From the NCBI RefSeq assembly GCF_000772535.1, contig NZ_JSUM01000010.1, positions 186,001 to 250,000 of the forward strand: 64,000 nucleotides of DNA. Direction: 5' to 3'. The first letter of the stretch is position 1. Each line of letters begins with the position of its first letter. The position numbers and the translations under genes were made by a program. Origin of the DNA: Chelonobacter oris (GTDB taxonomy: Bacteria > Pseudomonadota > Gammaproteobacteria > Enterobacterales > Pasteurellaceae). Shown piece by piece: positions 30,859-39,598 of the stretch. Under the pieces are notes generated by a model that was not told where the DNA came from, searched no databases, and was given only the letters and a program-made list of their open reading frames with translations.

Positions 30859-30880
30859 AGCCGAGACGGATATCTCGGCT
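30852..30880 (-). terminator. terminator of zapB
   Basis: On the minus strand AGCCGAGA (30880-30873) pairs with TCTCGGCT (30866-30859), followed by TTTTCTTTCC. It lies about 37 nt after the zapB stop. Confidence 0.75.
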
Positions 30881-30916
30881 TCAAAACACAAAAGTGCGGT
30901 TCACAAAAGGAAAGAA

Positions 30917-31156
30917 CTAGATATTATCAATTTTTCCCAACAAAGAGCTGATTCTTTCTTTCCAGTTATTCAGTTCATTTTTCAAATGTTCATTCTCACC
31001 GGCAATCGCATCACGTTCGCCGCGCAGATCATTCAATTCATTTTGCGCATTGTCATGTTTGCCTTTCAACTCTTCAATTTCCAATTGCTGTAATTGAATG
31101 GTTTCAACGGCTTGTTTGATTTTTTCATCGAGTTGTTCAAGAAGTTCGAAAGACAT
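30917..31156 (-). CDS. zapB: cell division protein ZapB
   Basis: 79 aa, almost entirely one coiled coil (LDEKIKQAVETIQLQQLEIE, then ENEHLKNELNNWKERISSLLG). Length and pattern match ZapB, a non-essential Z-ring factor that links ZapA-FtsZ to MatP at the septum. It is divergent from glpX, the same neighbour arrangement (zapB and glpX) as in other gammaproteobacteria. Confidence 0.93.
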   Translation of the reverse strand: MSFELLEQLDEKIKQAVETIQLQQLEIEELKGKHDNAQNELNDLRGERDAIAGENEHLKNELNNWKERISSLLGKIDNI

Positions 31157-31307
31157 AGTAAATCCTTAATAGTAATAAGTGTCCAATAAAATCCGCTTTA
31201 TTCTAGCCTAGTTGACGGCAGATTTCACATAGAAATTGAAAGTCCGCGGCGTTTTTTGCCTTTCCCGCCCGCATCTTGCCGCAGCTCTGCCATATCGCCC
31301 CAGTCTG

Positions 31308-31316
31308 TGCTAGAAT
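31308..31316 (+). promoter_or_regulatory. candidate extended -10 promoter of glpX
   Basis: TGCTAGAAT (TGn plus TAGAAT) ends at 31316, 76 nt before the glpX ATG. No good -35 hexamer is seen at the right distance, as is common for extended -10 promoters. Confidence 0.4.
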
Positions 31317-31391
31317 ACTATTTTGTGTGGATAATAGCAAAATCCATCAGGCTACATCACCGTTAACCTCTCACGAATAAGGTCACACAAA

Positions 31392-32405
31392 ATGAAAAGA
31401 GCTCTTGCAATCGAATTTTCCCGCGTTACCGAAGCCGCCGCACTGGCGGGATTTGCCTGGTTGGGGCGCGGCAATAAAGACGCCGCCGACGAAGCCGCCG
31501 TCAAAGCCATGCGAATCATGTTAAACCAAATTGACATTAACGGCGAGATCGTTATCGGCGAAGGCGAAATTGACGAAGCGCCGATGTTATATATCGGTGA
31601 AAAAGTGGGAAACGGACAAGGCGATCAGATCTCAATCGCGGTCGATCCGATTGAAGGCACGCGCATGACGGCAATGGGGCAAGCCAATGCTCTGTCTGTG
31701 CTGGCTGCCGGCGGCCCGAAAACCTTTCTACAAGCGCCGGATATGTATATGGAAAAACTGGTGGTCGGTCCGGAAGTGAAAGGCATGATCGATCTCAACC
31801 TGCCGCTGGAGCAAAATTTACGTCGTGTTGCCTCTAAACTCGGCAAACTACTCTCTCAACTGACCGTGATCACGCTCGATAAACCGCGCCATCAGGAAAC
31901 CATTGCCCAAATGCAGCAATTGGGCGTCAAAGTGCTGGCGATTCCCGACGGCGATGTCGCCGCATCTATTTTGTGTTGCCTGCCGGATAATAATGTCGAT
32001 ATGCTGTACGCCATCGGCGGAGCGCCGGAGGGCGTGGTTGCCGGGGCGGCAATCCGTGCGTTGGGCGGCGAAATGCAAGTGCGGTTATTACCACGCAACC
32101 AAGTGAAAGGCGATACCGAAGCAAACCGTGCTATCGCACGGCAAGAAATCGCCCGTTGTCAGCAAATGGGCGTAGAAGTCAATAGCGTATTGCAACTGGA
32201 AGATATCGTACGTGACGATAATTTGATTTTTTCCGCCACCGGCATCACCAACGGTGATCTGCTGAAAGGGATCCACCGTAAAGGCAATCTCGCCACCACG
32301 GAAACCCTGCTGATTCGCGGCCGCTCCCGAACCATTCGCCGTATTCAGTCATTCCATTATCTGGATCGCAAAGATACCGACCTGTACCGCTTAATCGGCA
32401 GCTGA
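31392..32405 (+). CDS. glpX: fructose-1,6-bisphosphatase class II
   Basis: 337 aa. The lithium-sensitive phosphatase motif DPIEGTRMTAMGQAN binds metal and phosphate (about residues 85-99), and GEGEIDEAPMLYIGE supplies further acidic ligands. It hydrolyses fructose 1,6-bisphosphate in gluconeogenesis. It stands alone here, without glpF or glpK, next to zapB. Confidence 0.96.
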   Translation: MKRALAIEFSRVTEAAALAGFAWLGRGNKDAADEAAVKAMRIMLNQIDINGEIVIGEGEIDEAPMLYIGEKVGNGQGDQISIAVDPIEGTRMTAMGQANALSVLAAGGPKTFLQAPDMYMEKLVVGPEVKGMIDLNLPLEQNLRRVASKLGKLLSQLTVITLDKPRHQETIAQMQQLGVKVLAIPDGDVAASILCCLPDNNVDMLYAIGGAPEGVVAGAAIRALGGEMQVRLLPRNQVKGDTEANRAIARQEIARCQQMGVEVNSVLQLEDIVRDDNLIFSATGITNGDLLKGIHRKGNLATTETLLIRGRSRTIRRIQSFHYLDRKDTDLYRLIGS

Positions 32406-32419
32406 CCGCACTTTAGACC

Positions 32420-32450
32420 TCCGGCAGACAATCTCTGCCGGATTGTGTTT
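32420..32450 (+). terminator. terminator after glpX
   Basis: CCGGCAGA (32421-32428) pairs with TCTGCCGG (32434-32441), followed by ATTGTGTTT. A USS lies just upstream at 32405. Confidence 0.55.
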
Positions 32451-32525
32451 ACCGACAAGCCCGACATAGTAAAAAGCCATACCGGCGCCCTCGATTCCAC
32501 ACAGCGCGCGGCGGCTGACGCAGTC

Positions 32526-33284
32526 TCACGCCAATACCAATTCGATATTCAAATTCTGAATATTTTTTTGCACGCTTTCGAGCAAAGTACGGTCAGTAAT
32601 AATCGTATCAAAGACCTCCAAGCCGTAAATCCGGAAAGTTGCCACTTTGCCGTATTTAGAAGCATCGGTGACCAAAATATTTTTCTTACTGGACGCCACA
32701 ATTGCCCGTTTCACCGGCAGTTTTTTCTCATCAGGCGTGGTTAAGCCTTTCAAATTCCAAGATGACGTCGAAATAAAAGCCACATCAATCGAAATATTGC
32801 GCAAAAACTGAGCGGAGAGTTCGCCGACGGAAGAATAATTCTCTTTACAAACATAACCGCCGGTGTGGATCAGCTCGCCTTTTCCCTCTTTCATCAAAAA
32901 ATGGGCAATCACAAAATCATTGGTAATCACCAATAAATCACTGCGTTTGGCAATTTGGTGTGCAATCTCCAGCGTGGTCGTGCCGGCATCAAGGTAAACG
33001 GTTTTACTTTCACCAATCAGCGCCAGCGCTTTTTCACCGATCGCCTGCTTCTGCAACTGGAACAACAATGATTTATCGTCATGGGTCGGCTCACTCAACA
33101 AACGCTGCAACAACTGAACGCCACCGGAAACCGACACCACTTTCCCTTGCTCTTCCAGCTTTTGAATATCACGGCGCACCGTCATATGCGACACCTGCAT
33201 AATGTCGACCAACTCCGTAATGCTGATTAATTCATGCTCCGTCACCAATGTCAGTAATTTTTTTTGCCTTTCTGCCGGAATCAT
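32526..33284 (-). CDS. DeoR-family regulator of the tetronate operon
   Basis: 252 aa. The N-terminal helix-turn-helix (RQKKLLTLVTEHELISITEL, then SHMTVRRDIQKLEEQGKV) is followed by the sugar-phosphate sensor domain with VYLDAGTTTLEIA. It diverges from ltnD, and in H. influenzae a like gene stands at the same place, so it most likely represses ltnD-otnK-otnC-otnI-denD-gntP until a phosphorylated intermediate binds. Which intermediate is not known from sequence. It is sometimes labelled glpR by similarity; no glp target is here. Confidence 0.88.
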   Translation of the reverse strand: MIPAERQKKLLTLVTEHELISITELVDIMQVSHMTVRRDIQKLEEQGKVVSVSGGVQLLQRLLSEPTHDDKSLLFQLQKQAIGEKALALIGESKTVYLDAGTTTLEIAHQIAKRSDLLVITNDFVIAHFLMKEGKGELIHTGGYVCKENYSSVGELSAQFLRNISIDVAFISTSSWNLKGLTTPDEKKLPVKRAIVASSKKNILVTDASKYGKVATFRIYGLEVFDTIITDRTLLESVQKNIQNLNIELVLA

Positions 33285-33304
33285 CTCGCCAGTCTCATTA
33301 TTTA

Positions 33305-33322
33305 TTGTGAAATTTAGTGAAA
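33305..33322. promoter_or_regulatory. candidate DeoR operator 1
   Basis: GTGAA at 33307 and again at 33317, exactly 10 bp apart, within a TTATT...AATAA palindrome. The same GTGAA-N5-GTGA pattern recurs at 33398. Both are between the regulator and ltnD, so they are good candidates for its operators. Binding has not been shown. Confidence 0.45.
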
Positions 33323-33395
33323 TAATAACACTTTATGTGCAGACAACTCAAACCGTCCGCATTAAAAACCAATAATTAACAATAAATAACATAAT

Positions 33396-33413
33396 TTGTG
33401 AATATTTGTGATC
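33396..33413. promoter_or_regulatory. candidate DeoR operator 2
   Basis: GTGAA at 33398 and GTGAT at 33408, 10 bp apart, the same spacing as candidate 1 about 91 bp away. The TTTGTGA halves also resemble half of a CRP site, but no matching TCACA half is present. Confidence 0.45.
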
Positions 33414-33498
33414 CTGATCGTGGTTTTCCAGTTTGAATTAAGGCAAGATACGTTCACACAATTTCTATTCAATGGCTTTACAACAAACGGAGCATGAT

Positions 33499-34398
33499 AT
33501 GAGTTATTCAGTCGCAGTCGTCGGGCTTGGAGCAATGGGCATGGGTGCCGCACTTTCCTGCATTAATGCCGGACTAGAGACCTACGGAATTGATTTAAAC
33601 CCGGTTTTACTCGACAAATTAAAGCAAGCAGGCGCCAAACAAGCCGCCGCCAATGCCGACACATTTGCAGACAAACTCGATGCCGTATTATTACTGGTTG
33701 TCAATGCCCGGCAAGTCAAAAGCGTTTTATTCGGTGAAAACGGCCTCGCCGCCAAACTGAAAGCCGGCACCGCCGTGATGGTTTCATCGACAATATCCGC
33801 ACAAGATGCTAAAGAGATTTCACAAAAATTAACAGCATTAAAACTGATTATGTTGGATGCACCGGTATCCGGCGGGGCTGCAAAAGCCGCTCAAGGGGAA
33901 ATGACTGTAATGGCGTCCGGCTCTGCCGAAGCGTTTGACAAGCTGCAACCGGTACTCAATGCGGTTGCCGGAAAACTGTATAACATCGGTGAAGAAATCG
34001 GGTTGGGCGCAACGGTTAAAATTATTCATCAATTGTTGGCAGGCGTACATATTGCCGCCGGTGCGGAAGCGATGGCATTGGCCGCCCGAGCCGGCATTCC
34101 GTTGGATTTAATGTATGACGTGGTGACTCATGCCGCCGGTAACTCTTGGATGTTTGAAAACCGAATGAAACATGTTGTCGACGGTGATTACACCCCGCTT
34201 TCCATGGTTGATATTTTCGTCAAGGATCTCGGATTGGTAACCGATACCGCCAAATCGCTACATTTTCCGTTACCGCTTGCCGGCACAGCGTTCAATATGT
34301 TTACCTCCGCCAGTAATGCCGGTTACGGCAAAGAAGACGACAGTGCCGTGATCAAGATTTTCAACGGCATCACACTGCCGAAAAAAGAGGAGGCATAA
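33499..34398 (+). CDS. ltnD: L-threonate dehydrogenase
   Basis: 299 aa from the ATG at 33499 (GGAG upstream). The NAD site is VGLGAMGMGAALS; the substrate loop is DAPVSGGAAKAAQGEMTVM; the catalytic Lys is in TVKIIHQLLAGVH. It closely follows E. coli YgbJ/LtnD, a beta-hydroxyacid dehydrogenase that oxidises L-threonate to 2-oxo-tetronate. It is the first gene of the operon and is 2 nt before otnK. Confidence 0.93.
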   Translation: MSYSVAVVGLGAMGMGAALSCINAGLETYGIDLNPVLLDKLKQAGAKQAAANADTFADKLDAVLLLVVNARQVKSVLFGENGLAAKLKAGTAVMVSSTISAQDAKEISQKLTALKLIMLDAPVSGGAAKAAQGEMTVMASGSAEAFDKLQPVLNAVAGKLYNIGEEIGLGATVKIIHQLLAGVHIAAGAEAMALAARAGIPLDLMYDVVTHAAGNSWMFENRMKHVVDGDYTPLSMVDIFVKDLGLVTDTAKSLHFPLPLAGTAFNMFTSASNAGYGKEDDSAVIKIFNGITLPKKEEA

Positions 34399-34400
34399 CC

Positions 34401-35651
34401 ATGTTAGGTGTTATTGCAGATGATTTTACCGGCGCCAGTGATATCGCCAGTTTTTTAGTCGAAAACGGACTCAGCACCGTACAAATGAACGGTGTGCCGA
34501 AACGCCGGCTGCAAAGTGCGGTCGATGCCGTGGTGATCAGCCTGAAATCCCGCTCCAATCCGGTTGAGGAAGCCGTACAACAGTCGCTCAACACACTGAA
34601 TTGGTTGCAACATAACGGCTGCACCCAATTTTATTTCAAATACTGCTCCACCTTCGACAGCACCGCAAACGGCAATATCGGGCCGGTAACCGATGCGTTG
34701 ATGAATGCACTGGATACCGACTTTACCGTGATTACCCCGGCATTGCCGATTAACGGTCGTACGATTTTCAACGGTTACCTGTTTGTCGGGCAAACCCTAT
34801 TGAATGAATCCGGTATGCAAAACCACCCGATTACGCCGATGAAAGACGCCAATTTAATGCGGCTGATGGATGCGCAAGCCGACGGCAAAACCGGATTGGT
34901 CGGCTACGCCGATGTCATTCGGGGAGCCGATCACGTTAAATGTTGTTTTGATCAACTGAAACAGCAAGGCTATCGCTACGCCGTTGTCGATGCTGTCGAT
35001 AACGTACAACTGGCGGTGCTGGCAAAAGCGATCGATGATTTCAAACTGGTGACCGGCGGCTCCGGCTTAGCAGCCTATATGGCGGCGCATAAAAGCAAAA
35101 ATACCCCGCAAAAAACACAAAAAACCGCACTTTTACCGACAAAAGCCGACAGCGTCGTTTTATCCGGTTCATGTTCAGTGATGACCAATAAACAAGTCGA
35201 AGCCTACAAAACCAAAGCGGCACACAAATGGCTCGATGTGGAGCAAAGCCTGAATAACCCGAATTATGCCGATGAACTGTATCAATGGGTGATTGAACAC
35301 CTGAACGACGATTATGCGCCGATGGTTTACGCCACCGTACCGCCACAAAAACTAAAAGAAATCCAACAACAATTTGGCGCCGATAACGCCAGCCATGCCA
35401 TTGAAAGCACCTTTGCGACATTGGCGAAAAAATTAAAACGGTACGGCGTGAAAAACTTCATCACCGCCGGCGGCGAAACCTCCAGTATTGTGGTGCAGGA
35501 ATTGGGTTTTGACGGTTTTCAAATCGGCAAACAGATTGCCCCCGGCGTGCCTTGGCTGAAAGCGCTGGATGAGGAGGTCTTTTTAGCGCTGAAATCCGGC
35601 AACTTCGGCAGCGAAACCTTTTTTGCCTATGCACAGGAGATGTTTGTATGA
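34401..35651 (+). CDS. otnK: 3-oxo-tetronate 4-kinase (four-carbon acid sugar kinase)
   Basis: 416 aa. The DUF1537 N-terminal domain has GVIADDFTGASDIASFLVE. A nucleotide-binding C-terminal half has FITAGGETSSIVVQELG. It phosphorylates 3-oxo-tetronate from ATP. It overlaps otnC by 4 nt (ATGA). Similar to E. coli YgbK. Confidence 0.93.
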   Translation: MLGVIADDFTGASDIASFLVENGLSTVQMNGVPKRRLQSAVDAVVISLKSRSNPVEEAVQQSLNTLNWLQHNGCTQFYFKYCSTFDSTANGNIGPVTDALMNALDTDFTVITPALPINGRTIFNGYLFVGQTLLNESGMQNHPITPMKDANLMRLMDAQADGKTGLVGYADVIRGADHVKCCFDQLKQQGYRYAVVDAVDNVQLAVLAKAIDDFKLVTGGSGLAAYMAAHKSKNTPQKTQKTALLPTKADSVVLSGSCSVMTNKQVEAYKTKAAHKWLDVEQSLNNPNYADELYQWVIEHLNDDYAPMVYATVPPQKLKEIQQQFGADNASHAIESTFATLAKKLKRYGVKNFITAGGETSSIVVQELGFDGFQIGKQIAPGVPWLKALDEEVFLALKSGNFGSETFFAYAQEMFV

Positions 35652-36292
35652 CCGCACTTGCACATGAAAAACAACAAAAAATCGATTTGGTTAATCTGGC
35701 TCGTTCACTGTTTGAACGCGGATACAGTGTCGGCGGTGCCGGCAATATTTCTGTTCGACTGGACAACAATCGCTTTTTGGTTACCCCGACCGGCTCCTCA
35801 TTAGGACGGCTGCAAGCCGATGATCTTTCGGTATTGGATAGCGACGGCAACCTGCTTGAAGGCAAAAAACCGTCAAAAGAATCTGTTTTCCATCTGGCCA
35901 TCTACAAACGTAATCCGGCGTGTCATGCGATTGTTCATCTGCACTCGACTTACCTGACCGCACTTTCCTGTCTGGCAGGATTGGATACTGAAAATGCCAT
36001 CAAAGCATTTACACCTTATTACGTAATGCGCGTCGGCAAACTGCCGGTGATCCCTTACTACCGCCCCGGCTCGCCGGAAATTGCGCGCGAACTCAGTGAA
36101 AGAGCGTTAGACGCCAAAGCGTTTTTACTGGCAAACCACGGCGTTGTTGTCTGTGGCAGCGATTTATTCGATGCTGTGGACAATACCGAAGAATTGGAAG
36201 AAACCGCCAAACTGATGTTCCTGCTACAAACACAAAAAGTGCGGTATCTGACCGATGATGAAGTCAATGATTTAAAAAATAGAGGGAAATAA
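35648..36292 (+). CDS. otnC: 3-oxo-tetronate 4-phosphate decarboxylase
   Basis: 214 aa, class II aldolase/adducin fold. The zinc ligands are the His residues in [11 protein letters not shown] and in [19 protein letters not shown] is the substrate loop. It decarboxylates the kinase product to dihydroxyacetone phosphate, which enters glycolysis. It starts in the otnK stop and ends 2 nt before otnI. Confidence 0.93.
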   Translation: MTALAHEKQQKIDLVNLARSLFERGYSVGGAGNISVRLDNNRFLVTPTGSSLGRLQADDLSVLDSDGNLLEGKKPSKESVFHLAIYKRNPACHAIVHLHSTYLTALSCLAGLDTENAIKAFTPYYVMRVGKLPVIPYYRPGSPEIARELSERALDAKAFLLANHGVVVCGSDLFDAVDNTEELEETAKLMFLLQTQKVRYLTDDEVNDLKNRGK

Positions 36293-36293
36293 T

Positions 36294-37070
36294 ATGCCTA
36301 AATTTGCTGCTAATCTATCTATGATGTTTACTGAAGTTCCTTTTTTAGCGCGTTTTGAAGCCGCCGCCAAAGCCGGTTTTAAATATGTGGAATATCTGTT
36401 CCCTTATGATTATCCAAAAGATGTACTAAAAACCAAATTACAAGACAATGACTTGCAACAAGTCTTATTTAATACTGCCGCCGGTGATGTTCAGGCCGGT
36501 GAATGGGGCGTGTCAGCGATTCCGGGGCGAGAAGCTGACAGTCATCGTGATATTGATTTAGCGCTGGAATATGCCTTAGCGTTGAATTGTCCGAATGTCC
36601 ATATTATGTCCGGAGTCGTTCCACCGGGTGAAAACTATGCAAAATACAAACAGACCTTTATCGACAATGTGCGCTATGCCGCTGATAAATTCCAACCGCA
36701 CGGAATCAAGATCTTGTTAGAAGCACTCAGCCCGCAAGTCAAACCTAACTATCTTACCGCCAGTCAATTCCAAACGTTGGAGTTGGTCGATTTGATCGAT
36801 CGTGACAATGTCTTTGTGCAGCTCGATTATTTCCATGCACAAAATGTAGACGGCAACCTAACCCGATTAACCGACACGCTCAACGGTAAATTTGCCCACG
36901 TTCAAATCGCCTCAGTTCCTGAACGCCATGAGCCGGACGAGGGCGAAATCAACTATCGCCACATCTTCGATAAACTGGACGAAATCGGTTATGAAGGTTG
37001 GGTCGGTTGCGAATATAACCCACGTGGCAAAACAACAGATGGTTTGGGCTGGTTTAAACCATATAAATAG
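36294..37070 (+). CDS. otnI: 2-oxo-tetronate isomerase
   Basis: 258 aa, sugar isomerase TIM barrel (AP endonuclease 2-like). Starts [20 protein letters not shown], with LLEALSPQV and GCEYNPRG carrying the metal-binding Glu residues. It converts the LtnD product 2-oxo-tetronate to 3-oxo-tetronate for OtnK. Related to hydroxypyruvate isomerase (Hyi), which is the older label. Confidence 0.92.
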   Translation: MPKFAANLSMMFTEVPFLARFEAAAKAGFKYVEYLFPYDYPKDVLKTKLQDNDLQQVLFNTAAGDVQAGEWGVSAIPGREADSHRDIDLALEYALALNCPNVHIMSGVVPPGENYAKYKQTFIDNVRYAADKFQPHGIKILLEALSPQVKPNYLTASQFQTLELVDLIDRDNVFVQLDYFHAQNVDGNLTRLTDTLNGKFAHVQIASVPERHEPDEGEINYRHIFDKLDEIGYEGWVGCEYNPRGKTTDGLGWFKPYK

Positions 37071-37106
37071 CCTCTCTTTCACTCACAAATGCATAAGGAT
37101 CCGACA

Positions 37107-38054
37107 ATGAAAATAGTTATTACCGGTGGTCAGGGATTTCTCGGACAACGCTTGGCCAAAACACTATTGCAGCAAAACGAACTCAAGATTCAAGAACTTA
37201 TATTGGTTGATGTGAACGAGCCTATAATTCCAAGCAATGACAGCCGAGTACGCAGTATTAAGATGGATTTACGCCATGCCCACGGACTAAACGATATTAT
37301 TACCAAAGAGACAACCGCTGTCTTTCACTTGGCCGCCATTGTCAGCAGCCATGCCGAAGAAGATCCGGATTTAGGCTACGAGATCAACTTTTTAGCAACC
37401 AAAAATCTGTTAGAAGCCTGCCGTAAAATAAACCCTCATATTCGTTTTATCTTCTCCAGTTCATTAGCGGTTTATGGCGGACAGCTACCGGAAGTCATCA
37501 CCAACAGCACTGCGGTCACACCACAATCGACCTACGGCACACAGAAATCGATGTGCGAACTATTAATTAATGACTACTCGCGCAAAGGCTTTGTTGATGG
37601 TATCGCTGTTCGTTTACCGACCATCTGTATTCGTCCGGGAAAACCGAACAAAGCGGCATCCTCTTTCGTCAGTGGCATTATCCGTGAACCGTTAAACGGT
37701 GAAAGTGCGGTCTGTCCGGTTTCAAAAGCGCTATTACTCTGGATTTCCAGCCCGAATACGGTGGTGTGTAACTTTATCCACGCATTGACTCTGCCTTCGC
37801 TTGCCGCAAGAGATTGGCATGTGATTAATCTGCCGGGGTTCACCGTCAGTGTGGAGTCCATGCTGCGGGATCTGGCATCTATTAAAGGCGAAACAATTCT
37901 GGAAAAAATCGAATTCCGGTTTGATAAAAAAATTCATGACATTGTTGCTAGTTGGCCAGCCAAAATTGACTGTAGTCAAGCCTCAGCACTCGGTTTTCAC
38001 GTGGATAATAATTTCACCGATGTTATCAATCAATTTATTCAGCATGACTTATAG
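37107..38054 (+). CDS. denD: D-erythronate dehydrogenase
   Basis: 315 aa from the ATG at 37107 (AAGGAT upstream). Extended SDR fold: NAD motif GGQGFLGQRL, and the active-site STYGTQKSMCE (Y-x3-K). It oxidises D-erythronate to 2-oxo-tetronate, giving the pathway a second entry besides LtnD. In H. influenzae the same gene order is present. It ends 11 nt before the permease. Confidence 0.9.
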   Translation: MKIVITGGQGFLGQRLAKTLLQQNELKIQELILVDVNEPIIPSNDSRVRSIKMDLRHAHGLNDIITKETTAVFHLAAIVSSHAEEDPDLGYEINFLATKNLLEACRKINPHIRFIFSSSLAVYGGQLPEVITNSTAVTPQSTYGTQKSMCELLINDYSRKGFVDGIAVRLPTICIRPGKPNKAASSFVSGIIREPLNGESAVCPVSKALLLWISSPNTVVCNFIHALTLPSLAARDWHVINLPGFTVSVESMLRDLASIKGETILEKIEFRFDKKIHDIVASWPAKIDCSQASALGFHVDNNFTDVINQFIQHDL

Positions 38055-38065
38055 GAGATAACCCA

Positions 38066-39538
38066 ATGTTCGGATTACCGATTCCCATTATTGGTCTCAT
38101 TGTTGCTGTTGTTGTCTTGGTTTATTTAGTATTGAGAACCCGTGTCCACGCTTTTATTGCTATGTTAATCGCCTCAGCCATTGCCGGAATTGTCGGCGGA
38201 TTAAATGCGACTGAAACACTGGCTGTCATTTCCAAGGGATTTGGCGGCACACTCGGCAGTATCGGGATTGTTATCGGACTCGGGGTGATGATGGGCAGTA
38301 TCCTTGAAGTATCAGGCGCTGCCGAGAAAATGGCGTACAGCTTCATTAAATTTTTAGGCAAGAAAAAAGAAGAATGGGCATTGGCAATCACCGGCTATGT
38401 GGTCAGTATTCCTATTTTTGTTGATTCCGCTTTCGTCATTCTCTACCCCGTCGCCAAAGCATTGGCTAAAAACGGTAAACGTTCGCTGCTCACACTGGGG
38501 GTCGCACTGGCCGGTGGTTTGGTAGTTACCCACCATACCGTGCCGCCGACACCAGGGCCGTTAGGTGTTGCCGGGTTGTTCGGCGTTGATATTGGTGCGA
38601 TGTTGTTGGTAGGGATGGCACTGGCAATTCCTGCTGTTATCGGGATTGTCCTTTATGCCAAATGGCTAGATAAAAAATATCCGACCTTTAACCAAGAAGT
38701 CTTTACGCAAGAAGAACTGAAAGAAAAATTTGATAATTATATTGAAAGCAGAGAAAAGAAAAACCTACCGGGCTTAGGAATTTCTATGCTGCCAATCGCA
38801 CTGCCAATTGTGCTTATCTTCATCAAAGCAATTGTTGATCTGATGGCGAAACAGCAACAATTTGCTTGGATTCTGGATTCAACCATTTACCAGCTGATAG
38901 CCTTCGTCGGGAGCCCGATTATTGCATTGGCGATCAGTGTATTGGTTTCGATTTATGCCTTATTGCCGAACGCAGATAAAAATACGACCGCACTTCACTT
39001 GGAAGAAGGGGTAAAAACGGCAGGGATTATCTTACTAGTCACCGGTGCCGGCGGTGCGTTAGGCGCGGTATTACGCGACAGCGGCGCAGGTCAACAGCTA
39101 GCGGAGCAAGTCGCAAATTTACCGATTTCACCGATTCTGATTCCGTTTATCGTCTCTACTTTGGTACGTTTTATCCAAGGATCCGGGACTGTCGCCATGA
39201 TTACCGCAGCTTCAATTTCCGCACCGATTTTAATGGAGATTCCCGGTGTTAATATGTTACTCGCCGCACAAGCCGCCACGATGGGCTCACTCTTCTTCGG
39301 TTACTTCAATGATAGTCTTTTCTGGGTGGTTAACCGTATGATGGGTATCAACGATGTGAAGAAACAAATGATTGTCTGGTCAATCCCGACAACGATTGCT
39401 TGGGCAATCGGTGGCAGCGGCGTGGTTCTGGCCAATTTGGTTTGGGGGCAAGACGGATCGATTCTTGATTTAATCTTCCCACTCGGCATACTGGCGATTA
39501 TCCTTGTCTATGTTCAAACACAAAACCGAAAACTTTAA
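38066..39538 (+). CDS. GntP-family permease of the tetronate operon
   Basis: 490 aa, about 12-14 membrane segments. GGFGGTLGSIG and HHTVPPTPGPLGVAG are GntP-family signatures. Position after denD makes L-threonate or D-erythronate the likely substrate, by proton symport. It is longer than most GntP proteins (about 440-455), mainly in a charged loop near 215-235 (QEELKEKFDNYIESREKKN). A terminator follows 11 nt after the stop. Confidence 0.87.
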   Translation: MFGLPIPIIGLIVAVVVLVYLVLRTRVHAFIAMLIASAIAGIVGGLNATETLAVISKGFGGTLGSIGIVIGLGVMMGSILEVSGAAEKMAYSFIKFLGKKKEEWALAITGYVVSIPIFVDSAFVILYPVAKALAKNGKRSLLTLGVALAGGLVVTHHTVPPTPGPLGVAGLFGVDIGAMLLVGMALAIPAVIGIVLYAKWLDKKYPTFNQEVFTQEELKEKFDNYIESREKKNLPGLGISMLPIALPIVLIFIKAIVDLMAKQQQFAWILDSTIYQLIAFVGSPIIALAISVLVSIYALLPNADKNTTALHLEEGVKTAGIILLVTGAGGALGAVLRDSGAGQQLAEQVANLPISPILIPFIVSTLVRFIQGSGTVAMITAASISAPILMEIPGVNMLLAAQAATMGSLFFGYFNDSLFWVVNRMMGINDVKKQMIVWSIPTTIAWAIGGSGVVLANLVWGQDGSILDLIFPLGILAIILVYVQTQNRKL

Positions 39539-39549
39539 TTTTTCGACGC

Positions 39550-39577
39550 AACGGGCAAGCATGATTGCCCGTTTTTA
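39550..39577 (+). terminator. terminator after the tetronate operon permease
   Basis: ACGGGCAA (39551-39558) pairs with TTGCCCGT (39565-39572), then TTTTA. It separates the tetronate genes from the esterase gene, which starts only 22 nt later, so the esterase module either relies on read-through or has a promoter inside the permease. Confidence 0.75.
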
Positions 39578-39598
39578 TTCCGTACAAAAGGGGCTGTT

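Noticed and set aside
33401-33425. Full CRP site in front of ltnD
   Set aside because: TTTGTGATC gives one good half, but the matching TCACA half is missing at the N6 spacing.
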